This document shows positions 6,926 to 16,043 of a stretch of 40,762 bases of DNA, piece after piece. The stretch comes from an uncultured Bacilli bacterium (GTDB taxonomy: Bacteria; Bacillota_I; Bacilli_A; RF39; UBA660), in the NCBI GenBank assembly GCA_934085875.1, contig CAKOHQ010000005.1, forward strand, positions 1-40,762. Direction: 5' to 3'. The notes beneath the pieces are model-generated. The model made no database searches. It worked only from the letters and a program-made list of their open reading frames with translations, and was not told the origin of the DNA. Position numbers and translations under genes: made by a program. Each line of letters starts with the position of its first letter. Position 1 is the stretch's first letter.

Positions 6926-9900
6926 TTATATTTCTTTTATACAACTTTTAACTAGTAATAATAAATCTAATAAATCTTTTACATAATCTCCTTTTCTATT
7001 TAATATACTTAGTGAAATTATAATTTTTTTATTAACATATTTCAATCTAAATTTTGGATTAATAGTATATATTTGTAAAAATAATTTTTCTCCATCAATC
7101 AGATCAGATATATTAGTTGGTAATTCAATTTCAACATTACTTCCAATATATTTTATATTAGTAATCTTCATATCATCTGCAATACTTTGAAACCACTCTT
7201 CATACATATAATTAATAATATCATCACTTAATTTACCAAATCTATCTTCTAATTCATTCTTAACATTAGTAAAACTTTCCTTAGAATCAATTTCATTTAT
7301 TAATTTATGTATTTCTATTCTAATAGATTCATCATCAACATAATCTTTTGAAATAGAAGTATTAACATTAAGTAAAGTTTTTTCATTATCATTTTCTTCT
7401 TTAACATTAATACCTTTTAACTTATTTACTTCTTCATTAACCATATCCATATATAAATCTATTCCAATAGAACTAATAAATCCAGATTGTGTACTTCCTA
7501 AAAGTTCTCCGGCACCACGAATAGATAAATCTCTCATTGCAATTTTATATCCACTACCAAGTTCTGTAAAATCTCTAATAGTTTGTAAACGTTTAATTGC
7601 AATATCATTTAACATTTTATCTTTTTCATACATCATATAAGCATAAGCAATTCTATCACTTCTACCAACTCTACCACGTATTTGATATAACTGACTTAAA
7701 CCAAATCTATCAGCATTTTTAATAATTAATGTATTAACATTAGGTATATCTATACCAGTTTCTATTATTGTAGTACAAATAAGAACATTATATTTTCCAT
7801 CTACAAAATCACTGACAACTTTATCTAAATGATTTTTATCCATTCTACCATGTGCCAAACATATTTCTGCTTCAGGAACTAAATTTTTAATCTTTTCATA
7901 TTCGCTTTCCAATTTTTCAATATTATTTATTAAAACATAAACTTGACCTTCGCGTGATAACTCTTTATATATTGCTTCTTTTAATAAATAATTATTTTCT
8001 TCTACAACATAAGTCTGAACTGGAAATCTATTTATTGGTGGAGTATCTATTATAGACATATCCTTTACACCACTCATTGCCAATTTTAAAGTTCTTGGAA
8101 TAGGTGTTGCAGAAAGTGTCAAAACATTTACACTATTTCTCATTTGTTTAATTTTTTCTTTTTGACTAACACCAAAACGCTGTTCTTCATCAATTACTAA
8201 TAAACCTAAATTTTTAAATTTAATATTTTGATTTAATATTTTATGTGTACCAATAACTATATCAATAGTGCCTTTTTTCAATCCATCTATAATTCTATTA
8301 AAATCTTTTGTAGAAGTAAACCTATTTAAAAGTTCAATATTTACAGGAAAATGTCTAAATCTTTTAACAGCATTTTCATATTGCTGTTTAGATAATATAG
8401 TAGTCGGACAAAGATATGCAACCTGCCTATTATTCATAACTGTTCTAAACATTGCTCTCATAGCAACTTCTGTTTTACCAAAACCAACATCTCCACAAAG
8501 TAATCTGTCCATAGGCTTAGAACTAGATAAATCATTTAAAATATCTTTGATTGACTTTGTTTGATCAGGAGTTTCTTCATATTCAAAATCATTTTTAAAT
8601 ATTTCTTCTTCTGGCGTTTCAACATATCTATCTCCTACAACAATTTCTCTCTCAGCATATAATTTAATTAATTCACCAGAAATATCCTGTATTTTACTCC
8701 TAGCTCTCGCTTTCGCTTTCACCCAATTATTACTGTTTAAACTATTTAATTTAGGACTAGTTGTATCACTATCACTATATTTATATATAGTTTCTATTTT
8801 ACTAGCAGGAACATATATTTTATCATTACCAGCATAATTTATTAATAAATAATCTTTCTTAATTCCGTTATTTTCTAACGTCACTAAACCTTGATATTGA
8901 CCAATTCCATGTACAACATGAACTATATAGTCACCTTTTTTTAAATCATCAAAACCCTTAATTTTTCTACCTATATTATAATGATTTATAAATACAGATT
9001 TTTTCTTTACATTTTCTATATCATATTCACTAATAACAATATATTTATCGAAAACAAATCCAGAATCAATATCTTGTTTTACAATGTTTACCCTATTTTC
9101 GTATTCTCCTTCAAATGAAATATCATTTCCAAATAAAGATATTATTTTATTAATTAAATTTTCATTAGTCATCATAAAAATTATAATATATTCACTTTTC
9201 ATCTTATTTACATAGTCACATAAATTTTCATAATTATTATTAAAATTTATAACATCCTTAGATTTATATTTAACAATATCTTTACATATAGGACTATCGT
9301 CAAATGAATTAATATATATTTTATTATCGACATTAATATTATTGAAACTACTAAAATAATTATCTCCAATATTAAATTCTTTTTTATTATCAACATATGA
9401 TTGATACGAATTTAGTATTTTTTTATAATCAACAAAAAAGACTTGAACATCATCTAATTTATCTATTATGTTTTCATAATCATTAGAAGATTCATCACTA
9501 AAATTATATAATGTAAACTCGTCTATATTTTTTTTAGATATTTGGCTTTCAACATCAAAATATCTTATAGAATCTATATCATCACCAAAGAATTCTATTC
9601 TTATTCCCAGATCTGATTCTATTGGAAAAACATCAATAATAAAATTTCTAACAGCATATTCGCCTGTAGTTGTCACTAAATTTGTCTTTACATAAGAATT
9701 ATCCTCTAAAAATTTTATTATTTCATTTCTCTTAGTATCAAAATTAACCTTTAATTTTTTTATATCTTTATCTATTTTCTTTAAAAAACCTGACAAGTTA
9801 GTAATAACTATATGTTTGTTATTTGAAATTTTATTTAATGTATCAATTCTAGCAACACGTAAATCAGGGCTAGTGCTTATCGCTAATACAGTTGCAAATT

Positions 9901-10102
9901 CATCCATGGGAAAAAGGCATACATTTTTATTTCTTTTTTGTATACCTTTATAAATATTATTAGCATCATACAAAGACTCAGCAACTACTAAAACATTTTT
10001 ATTATATATTTCATAATAGTTAACTATATATTCATTAATTAATGAATTATTGAGTCCCGAAACAGTTAATTCATTTTTATACTTAAAAATATTGCCCCAC
10101 AT
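6926..10102 (-). CDS. mfd: Transcription-repair coupling factor Mfd
   Basis: About 1058 residues. The N-terminal third is the divergent UvrB-like module. VHVVHGIGQYQGL marks the RNA polymerase interaction domain. The RecG-like translocase follows, with Walker A LLCGDVGFGKTE, motif II VIDEEQRFGV, motif III LSATPIPRTL, and the GRVGRSD region with the TRG motif. Mfd removes RNA polymerase stalled at DNA lesions and recruits UvrA. The ATG at 10102 (MWGNIF) has AAGTGAT upstream; an ATG at 10117 would overlap pth by 11 nt and lacks a good ribosome site. Order pth-mfd-spoVT is as in B. subtilis. Confidence 0.95.
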   Translation of the reverse strand: MWGNIFKYKNELTVSGLNNSLINEYIVNYYEIYNKNVLVVAESLYDANNIYKGIQKRNKNVCLFPMDEFATVLAISTSPDLRVARIDTLNKISNNKHIVITNLSGFLKKIDKDIKKLKVNFDTKRNEIIKFLEDNSYVKTNLVTTTGEYAVRNFIIDVFPIESDLGIRIEFFGDDIDSIRYFDVESQISKKNIDEFTLYNFSDESSNDYENIIDKLDDVQVFFVDYKKILNSYQSYVDNKKEFNIGDNYFSSFNNINVDNKIYINSFDDSPICKDIVKYKSKDVINFNNNYENLCDYVNKMKSEYIIIFMMTNENLINKIISLFGNDISFEGEYENRVNIVKQDIDSGFVFDKYIVISEYDIENVKKKSVFINHYNIGRKIKGFDDLKKGDYIVHVVHGIGQYQGLVTLENNGIKKDYLLINYAGNDKIYVPASKIETIYKYSDSDTTSPKLNSLNSNNWVKAKARARSKIQDISGELIKLYAEREIVVGDRYVETPEEEIFKNDFEYEETPDQTKSIKDILNDLSSSKPMDRLLCGDVGFGKTEVAMRAMFRTVMNNRQVAYLCPTTILSKQQYENAVKRFRHFPVNIELLNRFTSTKDFNRIIDGLKKGTIDIVIGTHKILNQNIKFKNLGLLVIDEEQRFGVSQKEKIKQMRNSVNVLTLSATPIPRTLKLAMSGVKDMSIIDTPPINRFPVQTYVVEENNYLLKEAIYKELSREGQVYVLINNIEKLESEYEKIKNLVPEAEICLAHGRMDKNHLDKVVSDFVDGKYNVLICTTIIETGIDIPNVNTLIIKNADRFGLSQLYQIRGRVGRSDRIAYAYMMYEKDKMLNDIAIKRLQTIRDFTELGSGYKIAMRDLSIRGAGELLGSTQSGFISSIGIDLYMDMVNEEVNKLKGINVKEENDNEKTLLNVNTSISKDYVDDESIRIEIHKLINEIDSKESFTNVKNELEDRFGKLSDDIINYMYEEWFQSIADDMKITNIKYIGSNVEIELPTNISDLIDGEKLFLQIYTINPKFRLKYVNKKIIISLSILNRKGDYVKDLLDLLLLVKSCIKEI

Positions 10103-10106
10103 ATTA

Positions 10107-10652
10107 TCACTTTCCATTATATTTATTCATAACATACATATAATCATTATTTATAAAATCTAAAATAGCATTATTTATTTTTTGAAAGTTTATTAAATCT
10201 AATTCACCTTTACTAAACTTACCCAATACATAATCTATTACATCTCTTTTTAAATCTGATTTTATACCAACTTTCATTCTAAAAAAGCCATCACTATGTA
10301 AATTATTAATAATTGATTTTATTCCATTGTGACCACCACTACTACTATTTATTTTAAACTTAACAACCCCTGTCATTAAATCTAAATCATCTTGAATAAC
10401 CATAATATCTTTTAAATCAATGTCATAATATTTTACAAACTCACGTACACAATCACCAGAATTATTCATAAAAGTCAACGGCTTTAAAAAAATAACTTTC
10501 TCGCCGTCATAATTTTTCTCAAAATATAATCCATTAAATTTATTCTTAAAATTAACATCACCTAAAAAACTATCAATAGACATAAATCCTATATTATGTC
10601 TTGTTTTTTCATATTCTTTTCCCGGATTACCTAAACCTACTATTAACTTCAT
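10107..10652 (-). CDS. pth: Peptidyl-tRNA hydrolase
   Basis: A 181-residue Pth. MKLIVGLGNPGKEYEKTRHNIGF carries the catalytic His (in TRHNIGF) and Asn of the GNPG loop. PLTFMNNSG, QDDLDL (catalytic Asp) and SSSGGHNGIKSI complete the active-site cleft. It frees tRNA from peptidyl-tRNA released by abortive translation, an essential recycling step. Its start overlaps the trmN6 stop by 4 nt, and it ends just after the mfd start region, so translation is probably coupled. Confidence 0.95.
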   Translation of the reverse strand: MKLIVGLGNPGKEYEKTRHNIGFMSIDSFLGDVNFKNKFNGLYFEKNYDGEKVIFLKPLTFMNNSGDCVREFVKYYDIDLKDIMVIQDDLDLMTGVVKFKINSSSGGHNGIKSIINNLHSDGFFRMKVGIKSDLKRDVIDYVLGKFSKGELDLINFQKINNAILDFINNDYMYVMNKYNGK

Positions 10653-11329
10653 TTTACACTCTCCAAATACTTATCTATATAAAGTGGCTTTAAAACTTTT
10701 AAATCATCTTTACACTTATATTTTGCTTCAATCAATAAAAAACATGAATTAGAATTTATATTATCATAAACAAATTCTAATTTTCTTAAACCAAAATGAT
10801 ATTTTTTAAATAAATCTAAAATTTCAACCAATCTTTCAGGACGGTGAACTAAATATACACTACCACTATCTCTTAAAATCTTACTAGCACAACTTACAAT
10901 ATCTTCTAATGTAATACTAATTTCATGACGAGCAATCGCTTTCTCCTCATTAACATTAATAACAGAATCACTATTATACTTAAAATATGGAGGATTACAA
11001 GTCACAATATCAAATTTATAATCAAAATAATCAATTACATCTTTAATATTCATATTTAAATAATTAATATTATTTATTTTATTTAATTTAATACTTTTAT
11101 CTCCTAATTCAAATATACTTTTTTGAAGTTCAACACCAACAATATTTTTATAAAATCTAGTAGATAGTATCATTGGTATAGGAGCATTTCCAGAACAAAA
11201 ATCTATAATATTTTTTGTTCTAAAATTAATATCAACAAATTCAGCCAATAAAACAGAATCAATAGAAAATTTAAAAGCATCATTATTTTGATATATTTTC
11301 AAATCATAATTTAATAAATCATTTATCAC
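10649..11329 (-). CDS. trmN6: tRNA1(Val) A37 N6-methyltransferase-like protein (YabB/TrmN6)
   Basis: About 226 residues, Rossmann-type adenine methyltransferase. FKFSIDSVLLAEF, IIDFCSGNAPIPMILSTR (SAM loop) and TCNPPYFK (N-P-P-Y catalytic motif) match the YabB/TrmNF family; the target in E. coli is A37 of tRNA1(Val). In B. subtilis yabB lies between yabA and yazA; here it follows ricT directly. The start is uncertain: GTG at 11327-11329 gives (M)INDLLNYDL, which best fits the family, while a TTG at 11338 adds three residues. Both overlap the ricT end, implying coupled translation. Confidence 0.85.
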   Translation of the reverse strand: MINDLLNYDLKIYQNNDAFKFSIDSVLLAEFVDINFRTKNIIDFCSGNAPIPMILSTRFYKNIVGVELQKSIFELGDKSIKLNKINNINYLNMNIKDVIDYFDYKFDIVTCNPPYFKYNSDSVINVNEEKAIARHEISITLEDIVSCASKILRDSGSVYLVHRPERLVEILDLFKKYHFGLRKLEFVYDNINSNSCFLLIEAKYKCKDDLKVLKPLYIDKYLESVK

Positions 11330-12101
11330 TATAATCAACTACTTTTTCTTCACCATTTACATCAACAAAAGCTTTTTGACCAATAATATCAATTTTTACA
11401 ACTTTTCCACTCATTCCATCGACATCAATAACTGAACCAATTTTAGGTAATTTTTTTCTTATACAAGTATAGTTTTCATCTTCATATGATAGACAACATA
11501 ATAATCTTCCACAACAGCCATTTATTTTAGATGGATTAAGAGATATATTTTGATTTTTAGCCATATTTATTGAAATACCATCCATAGTATTTTTAAAAGT
11601 TTTACAACAAAAAGGCAATCCACAAGGCCCAATTCCACCAATTTCACGTGCCTTATCCCTAACACCTACTTGATGCAATTCAATATGAGTTTTATACTTT
11701 GCAGCTAGATACTTAACCAATTCTCTAAAATCCACTCTATCTTCAGCTGTAAAATTAAAAATCAATTGTTTCCTATCAAATGTATACATAGCATCAAGTA
11801 GTTTCATTGAAATATTATCTTCATCAATTTTCTTTTTAGTATCTTCAAAAACAATAGTAGCATCTTTTAAATTTTTTAAATATATATCATAATCTTTTTT
11901 TGTAGCCTTTTTCTTTATCTTTTTTATTTCAGTTTTTATTTTTTCTCTATCAATATTCAAATCTATATCATTTACTACACCTAATTGTATACCTTTATCT
12001 GTTTCAACCAAAATATAATCATCTTTAGATAAAGAAATACCATTGTCATCAAAATAATATGATTTACCATCTTTTTTAAATTTTACAGAAACTATACTCA
12101 T
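11319..12101 (-). CDS. ricT: RicT/YaaT, PSP1-domain iron-sulfur protein
   Basis: A 260-residue protein with the PSP1 C-terminal domain. The cysteine-rich core is diagnostic: GPCGLPFCCKTF, then NGCCGRLLCCLSYED, supplying the Cys residues that hold Fe-S clusters. In B. subtilis RicT forms the RicAFT (YaaT-YlbF-YmcA) complex that stimulates RNase Y-dependent mRNA maturation and is needed for normal sporulation, competence and biofilm formation. Here it lies between holB and trmN6, the conserved position downstream of holB. Its start overlaps the holB stop by 4 nt. Because comK and many sporulation genes are also present, the classical RicT developmental role is plausible. Confidence 0.92.
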   Translation of the reverse strand: MSIVSVKFKKDGKSYYFDDNGISLSKDDYILVETDKGIQLGVVNDIDLNIDREKIKTEIKKIKKKATKKDYDIYLKNLKDATIVFEDTKKKIDEDNISMKLLDAMYTFDRKQLIFNFTAEDRVDFRELVKYLAAKYKTHIELHQVGVRDKAREIGGIGPCGLPFCCKTFKNTMDGISINMAKNQNISLNPSKINGCCGRLLCCLSYEDENYTCIRKKLPKIGSVIDVDGMSGKVVKIDIIGQKAFVDVNGEEKVVDYSDK

Positions 12102-12832
12102 ACATTTAAACCTCCTAACAAAACATAATCAAAAACATAATCAGTATTAACATTACAATTTAATAAATTAATTGATTCATTTAACAACTTTATTCTACTA
12201 ATATTTTCTTTATTAAAATCTAAATTATAGTAATATTGTAATAAATCTTTAAACATTATTATTAATTCACTACGTTCTTTTTTTTCATATTTCTTTTTTA
12301 TTTTTAATAAAGAATAATACTTGTTATCTACAAAAAGAACTTTATTTAATTCTAAGTATTCTTTATTATCATTATCTATTTCTTTAGAATCACCATAAAA
12401 TGTATTAACAATCTGACATCTACTTTTAATAGTAGGTAAAACTGCATCTAAATTGTCTGTAATAAAAAATGCAACCACACCTTTCATTGGTTCTTCTAAA
12501 AATTTTAATATCATATTAGCACTAGTAGAATTTAATTTATGTACTTCTTCTATCAGATAAATTCTATTTTTATTTATATATGATGTTTTTTGAAAAAAAT
12601 TTTTTAAATCCACCATATCATCTTTCAATATTTGTTTTTTATCACTTTTTTTTATAACAACGAAATCTGATTGTATTTTATTTAAATTATCTTCATTAAA
12701 TATATGTTTAACAAGAGTAATAACATCTTTTTGACAACTAAAAAAATCATTTGTATAAAATATATACGAATGAGAATTTTTACCACTTTCGAATTCTTTT
12801 TTTATTTCATCAAATTTATCTGATATAAACAA
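12098..12832 (-). CDS. holB: DNA polymerase III delta-prime subunit
   Basis: About 244 residues of the clamp-loader AAA+ family. SYIFYTNDFFSCQKD replaces a working P-loop, as is normal for the ATPase-dead delta-prime. IYLIEEVHKLNSTSANMILKFLEEP is the delta-prime/DnaX signature, and PTIKSRCQIV carries the SRC arginine-finger motif. The protein joins DnaX and HolA to load the DnaN clamp. The frame can be read from a GTG at 12841, but that codon is part of the AGGTGG ribosome site, so TTG at 12830-12832 is the likely start. It sits between bofA and ricT. Confidence 0.9.
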   Translation of the reverse strand: MFISDKFDEIKKEFESGKNSHSYIFYTNDFFSCQKDVITLVKHIFNEDNLNKIQSDFVVIKKSDKKQILKDDMVDLKNFFQKTSYINKNRIYLIEEVHKLNSTSANMILKFLEEPMKGVVAFFITDNLDAVLPTIKSRCQIVNTFYGDSKEIDNDNKEYLELNKVLFVDNKYYSLLKIKKKYEKKERSELIIMFKDLLQYYYNLDFNKENISRIKLLNESINLLNCNVNTDYVFDYVLLGGLNV

Positions 12833-12834
12833 AA

Positions 12835-13011
12835 TTACCACCTACTTAAAAATAATAATAATATTAATCCAGGGAATTTCAACAAATATACAATTGCTAT
12901 ACTAAATATATTTATTGGTATATTTAAATTCAATTTAGACAAAAATATATTTATAGCAAAAAGATACACTATTGAAAAGAAAAGATTTTTTACAAATTTA
13001 TAAAATTTCAT
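12835..13011 (-). CDS. bofA: BofA-like inhibitor of pro-sigma-K processing
   Basis: A 58-residue membrane protein starting at ATG 13009-13011, 4 nt after TAGGTGAT. The first half has one membrane segment (about residues 10-25). It then reads NIPINIFSIAIVYLLKFPGLILLLFL, matching the BofA pattern: I-P-x-N, a hydrophobic run, and a PG-x-x-LLLLL ending. BofA holds the SpoIVFB protease inactive in the mother cell until the forespore signals. In B. subtilis bofA lies just downstream of recR, and it does here. The end of this gene contains the ribosome site of holB. The short length makes it easy to overlook. Confidence 0.8.
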   Translation of the reverse strand: MKFYKFVKNLFFSIVYLFAINIFLSKLNLNIPINIFSIAIVYLLKFPGLILLLFLSRW

Positions 13012-13044
13012 ATTATCACCTATAAAATAATATGCAATAAAATT

Positions 13045-13641
13045 TTAAATATCTTTTCTATCCTGCAATGCTCTATCTAAAGTTATTGAATCTAAATAAT
13101 CAATTTCAACACCCATTGGTATTCCGTATGAAAGTCTAGTTATCTTTACATCTTTTCCTTCCAATATTTTTTTTAGATACATTGTAGTTGCTTCACCTTC
13201 AATTGATGGCTTGAGAGCAATTATAACTTCTTTATCACCTTTAATATTTGTTAATCTTTTTACTAAATTATCAATGTTTAATTCATCAGGAGTTATTCCA
13301 TCGATAGGAGAAATAACACCATTTAGTACATGATATTTACCTTCATAATTTCCTGTTTTTTCAAACATAAATACACTTCTATAATCTTCGACAACACATA
13401 TTAAGTTATCATTTCTATACTCAGATTGACATATAGAACAAACATCATTATCTGTAATATGTCCACAGATTTTACATCTTTTAATATTATTTTTCAAATC
13501 AACTATGTACTTAGAAAAATCTTCTACATCTTCCATAGACATTTCTAATATTGACAAAGATAAGCGTTCAGCTGTTTTTTCACCAATACCATTAAATTTT
13601 TTAAAAGATTCAATAGTTTTGGTTAAAATATCTGGGTACAT
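13045..13641 (-). CDS. recR: Recombination protein RecR
   Basis: A 198-residue protein. The N-terminal helix-hairpin-helix (FNGIGEKTAERLSL, about residues 17-30) is followed by a zinc finger with Cys56, Cys59, Cys68 and Cys71, and a Toprim domain (ICVVEDYRSVFMFEKTGNY onward, with the acidic VVED). The C-terminal SYGIPMGVEIDYLDSITLDRAL is the RecR signature. It loads RecA at gapped DNA with RecF and RecO. Its start overlaps the ebfC stop by one base (TAATG). Length is exactly the family norm. Confidence 0.95.
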   Translation of the reverse strand: MYPDILTKTIESFKKFNGIGEKTAERLSLSILEMSMEDVEDFSKYIVDLKNNIKRCKICGHITDNDVCSICQSEYRNDNLICVVEDYRSVFMFEKTGNYEGKYHVLNGVISPIDGITPDELNIDNLVKRLTNIKGDKEVIIALKPSIEGEATTMYLKKILEGKDVKITRLSYGIPMGVEIDYLDSITLDRALQDRKDI

Positions 13642-13940
13642 TAGAACAATCCACCTGCTAACTTACCATACATACCCATCTTTTTATCTATTTCTTTATT
13701 AATTTTATTAATTGCATCATCAAAAGCAATTTTTATCATATCTTCCATACATTCTAAATCTTCAGAATCCATATCTGTTTTATTTTTTATTTCTACCTTA
13801 GTAATAGATTTATCTCCTTTTAAAGTGATATTAACCCATTCACTTTCTCCAACAAAAGTCATATTATTTAATTCATCTTGTTTTTTTTGTATGTCTTTTT
13901 GCATTTTCTGTGCTTGAGCCATTAAGTTATTCATATTCAT
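13641..13940 (-). CDS. ebfC: Nucleoid-associated protein EbfC/YbaB
   Basis: A 99-residue protein: an N-terminal methionine/glutamine-rich helix (NLMAQAQKMQKDIQKKQDELN), beta strands around GESEWVNITLKGDKSITKVEI, and the C-terminal helix ending MGMYGKLAGGLF, typical of YbaB/EbfC. The homodimer binds DNA like tweezers and influences nucleoid shape and gene expression. It lies between dnaX and recR in the almost universal dnaX-ebfC-recR order. AGGAG is 10 nt before the first ATG; a second in-frame ATG two codons later is also possible. Confidence 0.93.
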   Translation of the reverse strand: MNMNNLMAQAQKMQKDIQKKQDELNNMTFVGESEWVNITLKGDKSITKVEIKNKTDMDSEDLECMEDMIKIAFDDAINKINKEIDKKMGMYGKLAGGLF

Positions 13941-13953
13941 AATTACATTTCTC

Positions 13954-15558
13954 CTATTCTATTTCTACTAAACTATCTCCAAACAAATCATCAGCAATAT
14001 CTTTGATATCCGAATCAGATTCATTTGTCTCTTCCTTAATTATAACATTTTCATCTAAATATTTATACTTCTTATTTTTATTTTCAATAAATTTTTTCTT
14101 TTCAACATTCCATTCATCTATTGACAATGCAACAAATTTATAGTCACTTTTAAACATTTCGTTATACTTTAATTCTATACTATCAATATTATTATTAAAA
14201 ATTATCGCTTCACTATCATTTTTAAAAGAAAAAATTACATTCGTTTTAGATACAACCTCAACATTAGACGGTTCCATATATCCCATAATTGTATAATCAT
14301 TATTAAGTTTCATATTATCTATTAAATTATTCCAATTAGATATAAACTCATTTTTATAAATTTTAGAAACATCTACAAAACTATTATTTATCCTTATTGA
14401 TTTTATATCTTGTATTTTAGTTTTTTGCTCTGTATCTTCCTTTACATCATTTTCTTCATGAAAATTATCAGAATGTTTTTTAAACTCGTTCTCTGATTTT
14501 ACATCTGCTTTACTTTGGGAAATATTAACATCATTATTTCCCGGGAAATAATTTAGAGTGATTAGTTCTATTTTAATCAATATAAATGGATTTATCATAG
14601 AATTAAATCTCCCAATTATATTATTTAAAATATTAATATTCTTTTTTATAAATTCTATTTCTTTATAATTAACTACTTTTTTAGTAATTATTAAGCTTAA
14701 CAAATAATTTACATAATCATTTATGAAATTCAAAGGAGTAATTCCAGAATTAGAAATCTCATCTATTTGTCGATTTATTTCTTCTACCATATTTGATTTT
14801 ACACTATTATATAATTTTTCTAATTTACTTTCGCTTAATACTCCAAAATTATTTTCGATTAATTCAGTAGTTATTTCAGTATTAAATTTTGATATTTTAT
14901 CTAAATAACTTAAAGCATCTCTTAAACAACCATTGGATAATTTAGAAATTTCTTTTAAAGAATCTTCAGTTATTTTAATATTTTCTTTTTCACATATATT
15001 TTTTAGATGTTCAATCATTTTATTTTCAGGTATTTTTGTAAAATCAAATCGTTGACATCTTGACATGACTGTTTCAGGTATTTTATTTATTTCAGTAGTT
15101 GCTAAAATAAATATAACATGACTTGGAGGTTCTTCAAGAGTTTTTAAAAAAGCATTCCACGCACTATTAGACAACATATGTACTTCATCTATAATATATA
15201 CTTTATATTTTGAATTATAAGGTGCGATCTTTACACTATCACGTAAAGTACGTATTTCTTCTACACCATTATTACTGGCAGCATCTATTTCTATAATATC
15301 AGCTGATTCATTATATGTTTTACACATTTCACACTCATCACAAGATACTCCATTAGAATTATTCAAACAATTTAATGTTTTAGCAAAAATCTTAGCAGTA
15401 CTAGTTTTACCAGTTCCCCTAGGACCAGTAAATATGTAAGCATGAGCTATTTTATTATATTTAATTGAATTTATTAATATATTCTTTATATTATCTTGTC
15501 CGACCAATTCTAAAAAGTTTTTAGGTCTATATTTTCTATAAAAAACTTTATAATCCAT
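13954..15558 (-). CDS. dnaX: DNA polymerase III tau/gamma subunit
   Basis: A 534-residue clamp-loader ATPase. YRKYRPKNFLELVGQ opens the AAA+ domain; Walker A is GPRGTGKTS (about residues 45-53); the zinc module has CLNNSNGVSCDECEMC; Walker B is VYIIDEVHML, and MSRCQRFDF holds the sensor motif. The C-terminal region (from about residue 360) is lysine/glutamate-rich and variable, then ends in an acidic tail. AGGAGG 7 nt upstream selects the ATG at 15556-15558. A perfect Noc-binding-type palindrome lies inside the coding sequence at 14533-14552, in codons for NYFPGNND. Confidence 0.95.
   Translation of the reverse strand: MDYKVFYRKYRPKNFLELVGQDNIKNILINSIKYNKIAHAYIFTGPRGTGKTSTAKIFAKTLNCLNNSNGVSCDECEMCKTYNESADIIEIDAASNNGVEEIRTLRDSVKIAPYNSKYKVYIIDEVHMLSNSAWNAFLKTLEEPPSHVIFILATTEINKIPETVMSRCQRFDFTKIPENKMIEHLKNICEKENIKITEDSLKEISKLSNGCLRDALSYLDKISKFNTEITTELIENNFGVLSESKLEKLYNSVKSNMVEEINRQIDEISNSGITPLNFINDYVNYLLSLIITKKVVNYKEIEFIKKNINILNNIIGRFNSMINPFILIKIELITLNYFPGNNDVNISQSKADVKSENEFKKHSDNFHEENDVKEDTEQKTKIQDIKSIRINNSFVDVSKIYKNEFISNWNNLIDNMKLNNDYTIMGYMEPSNVEVVSKTNVIFSFKNDSEAIIFNNNIDSIELKYNEMFKSDYKFVALSIDEWNVEKKKFIENKNKKYKYLDENVIIKEETNESDSDIKDIADDLFGDSLVEIE
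14533..14552. promoter_or_regulatory. Noc-binding-site-like palindrome inside dnaX
   Basis: A perfect 20-bp palindrome whose 14-bp core (14536-14549) is ATTTCCCGGGAAAT, the published B. subtilis Noc-binding site consensus as I recall it. CCCGGG is very rare in this AT-rich window, and the only other copy is at 27596-27601 in an equally perfect palindrome. A noc gene is encoded in the window, so this is a probable nucleoid-occlusion site. It falls in the variable region of DnaX, where codon choice is free. Confidence 0.85.
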
Positions 15559-15601
15559 AGACAACCCTCCTGGACTAATTATAACATATATTTAATATCT
15601 T

Positions 15602-16030
15602 TTATTTTTTTTCTCTTAATTTATGAAAAAAATTAGACATCAGTCCATCAAAATCATCATTATTATTCTCAACAAACATTTGTTCGTATTGAGTTTTATT
15701 ATATTTGTTATTTACTTCACCTCTTTTTTGTAAATAATAAACTTTATTTATACGAGACTCTTGAATTAATTGTTTACACATATCACAAGGTTCTAAAGAA
15801 ACATATAAAATACAATCATTTAAATTCCATCTTTTTAACCTTTTATACGCTTTTTGAAGACATATTATCTCTGCATGTAGTAAAGCATTAGATTTAATAT
15901 TTTTATTGTTATATGCACTTGAAATAACCTTATTATTGCGTAATAAAATAGCACTAACAGGTACTTCATTTTTTCTATAGGCTTTCAAAGATTTCTTATA
16001 TAAAATTTTTAATATTTTTTCTTTTTTCAT
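15602..16030 (-). CDS. tadA: tRNA adenosine(34) deaminase TadA
   Basis: A 142-residue zinc deaminase. Zinc ligands and catalytic acid are present: HAEI (His52, Glu54) and PCDMC (Cys82, Cys85). It converts A34 to inosine in tRNA-Arg(ACG), essential for decoding. Position upstream of dnaX matches B. subtilis yaaJ. The ATG at 16028-16030 is chosen because GGAG lies 6 nt upstream and MKKEKIL begins the domain; the longer open frame to 16063 runs into the SRP RNA gene. The SRP RNA lies just upstream, so tadA may be partly transcribed by readthrough. Confidence 0.9.
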   Translation of the reverse strand: MKKEKILKILYKKSLKAYRKNEVPVSAILLRNNKVISSAYNNKNIKSNALLHAEIICLQKAYKRLKRWNLNDCILYVSLEPCDMCKQLIQESRINKVYYLQKRGEVNNKYNKTQYEQMFVENNNDDFDGLMSNFFHKLREKK

Positions 16031-16043
16031 AATTTGCTCCATT

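Noticed and set aside
8268..8564. A 98-codon plus-strand frame inside mfd, and similar antisense frames inside gyrA, dnaX, mnmE and others
   Set aside because: All lie opposite highly conserved genes, have no ribosome site and no recognisable domain.
10605..10625. A third CCCGG-containing Noc site in pth
   Set aside because: It is only a half-site and encodes the invariant GNPGKE motif of Pth, so coding constraint explains it.
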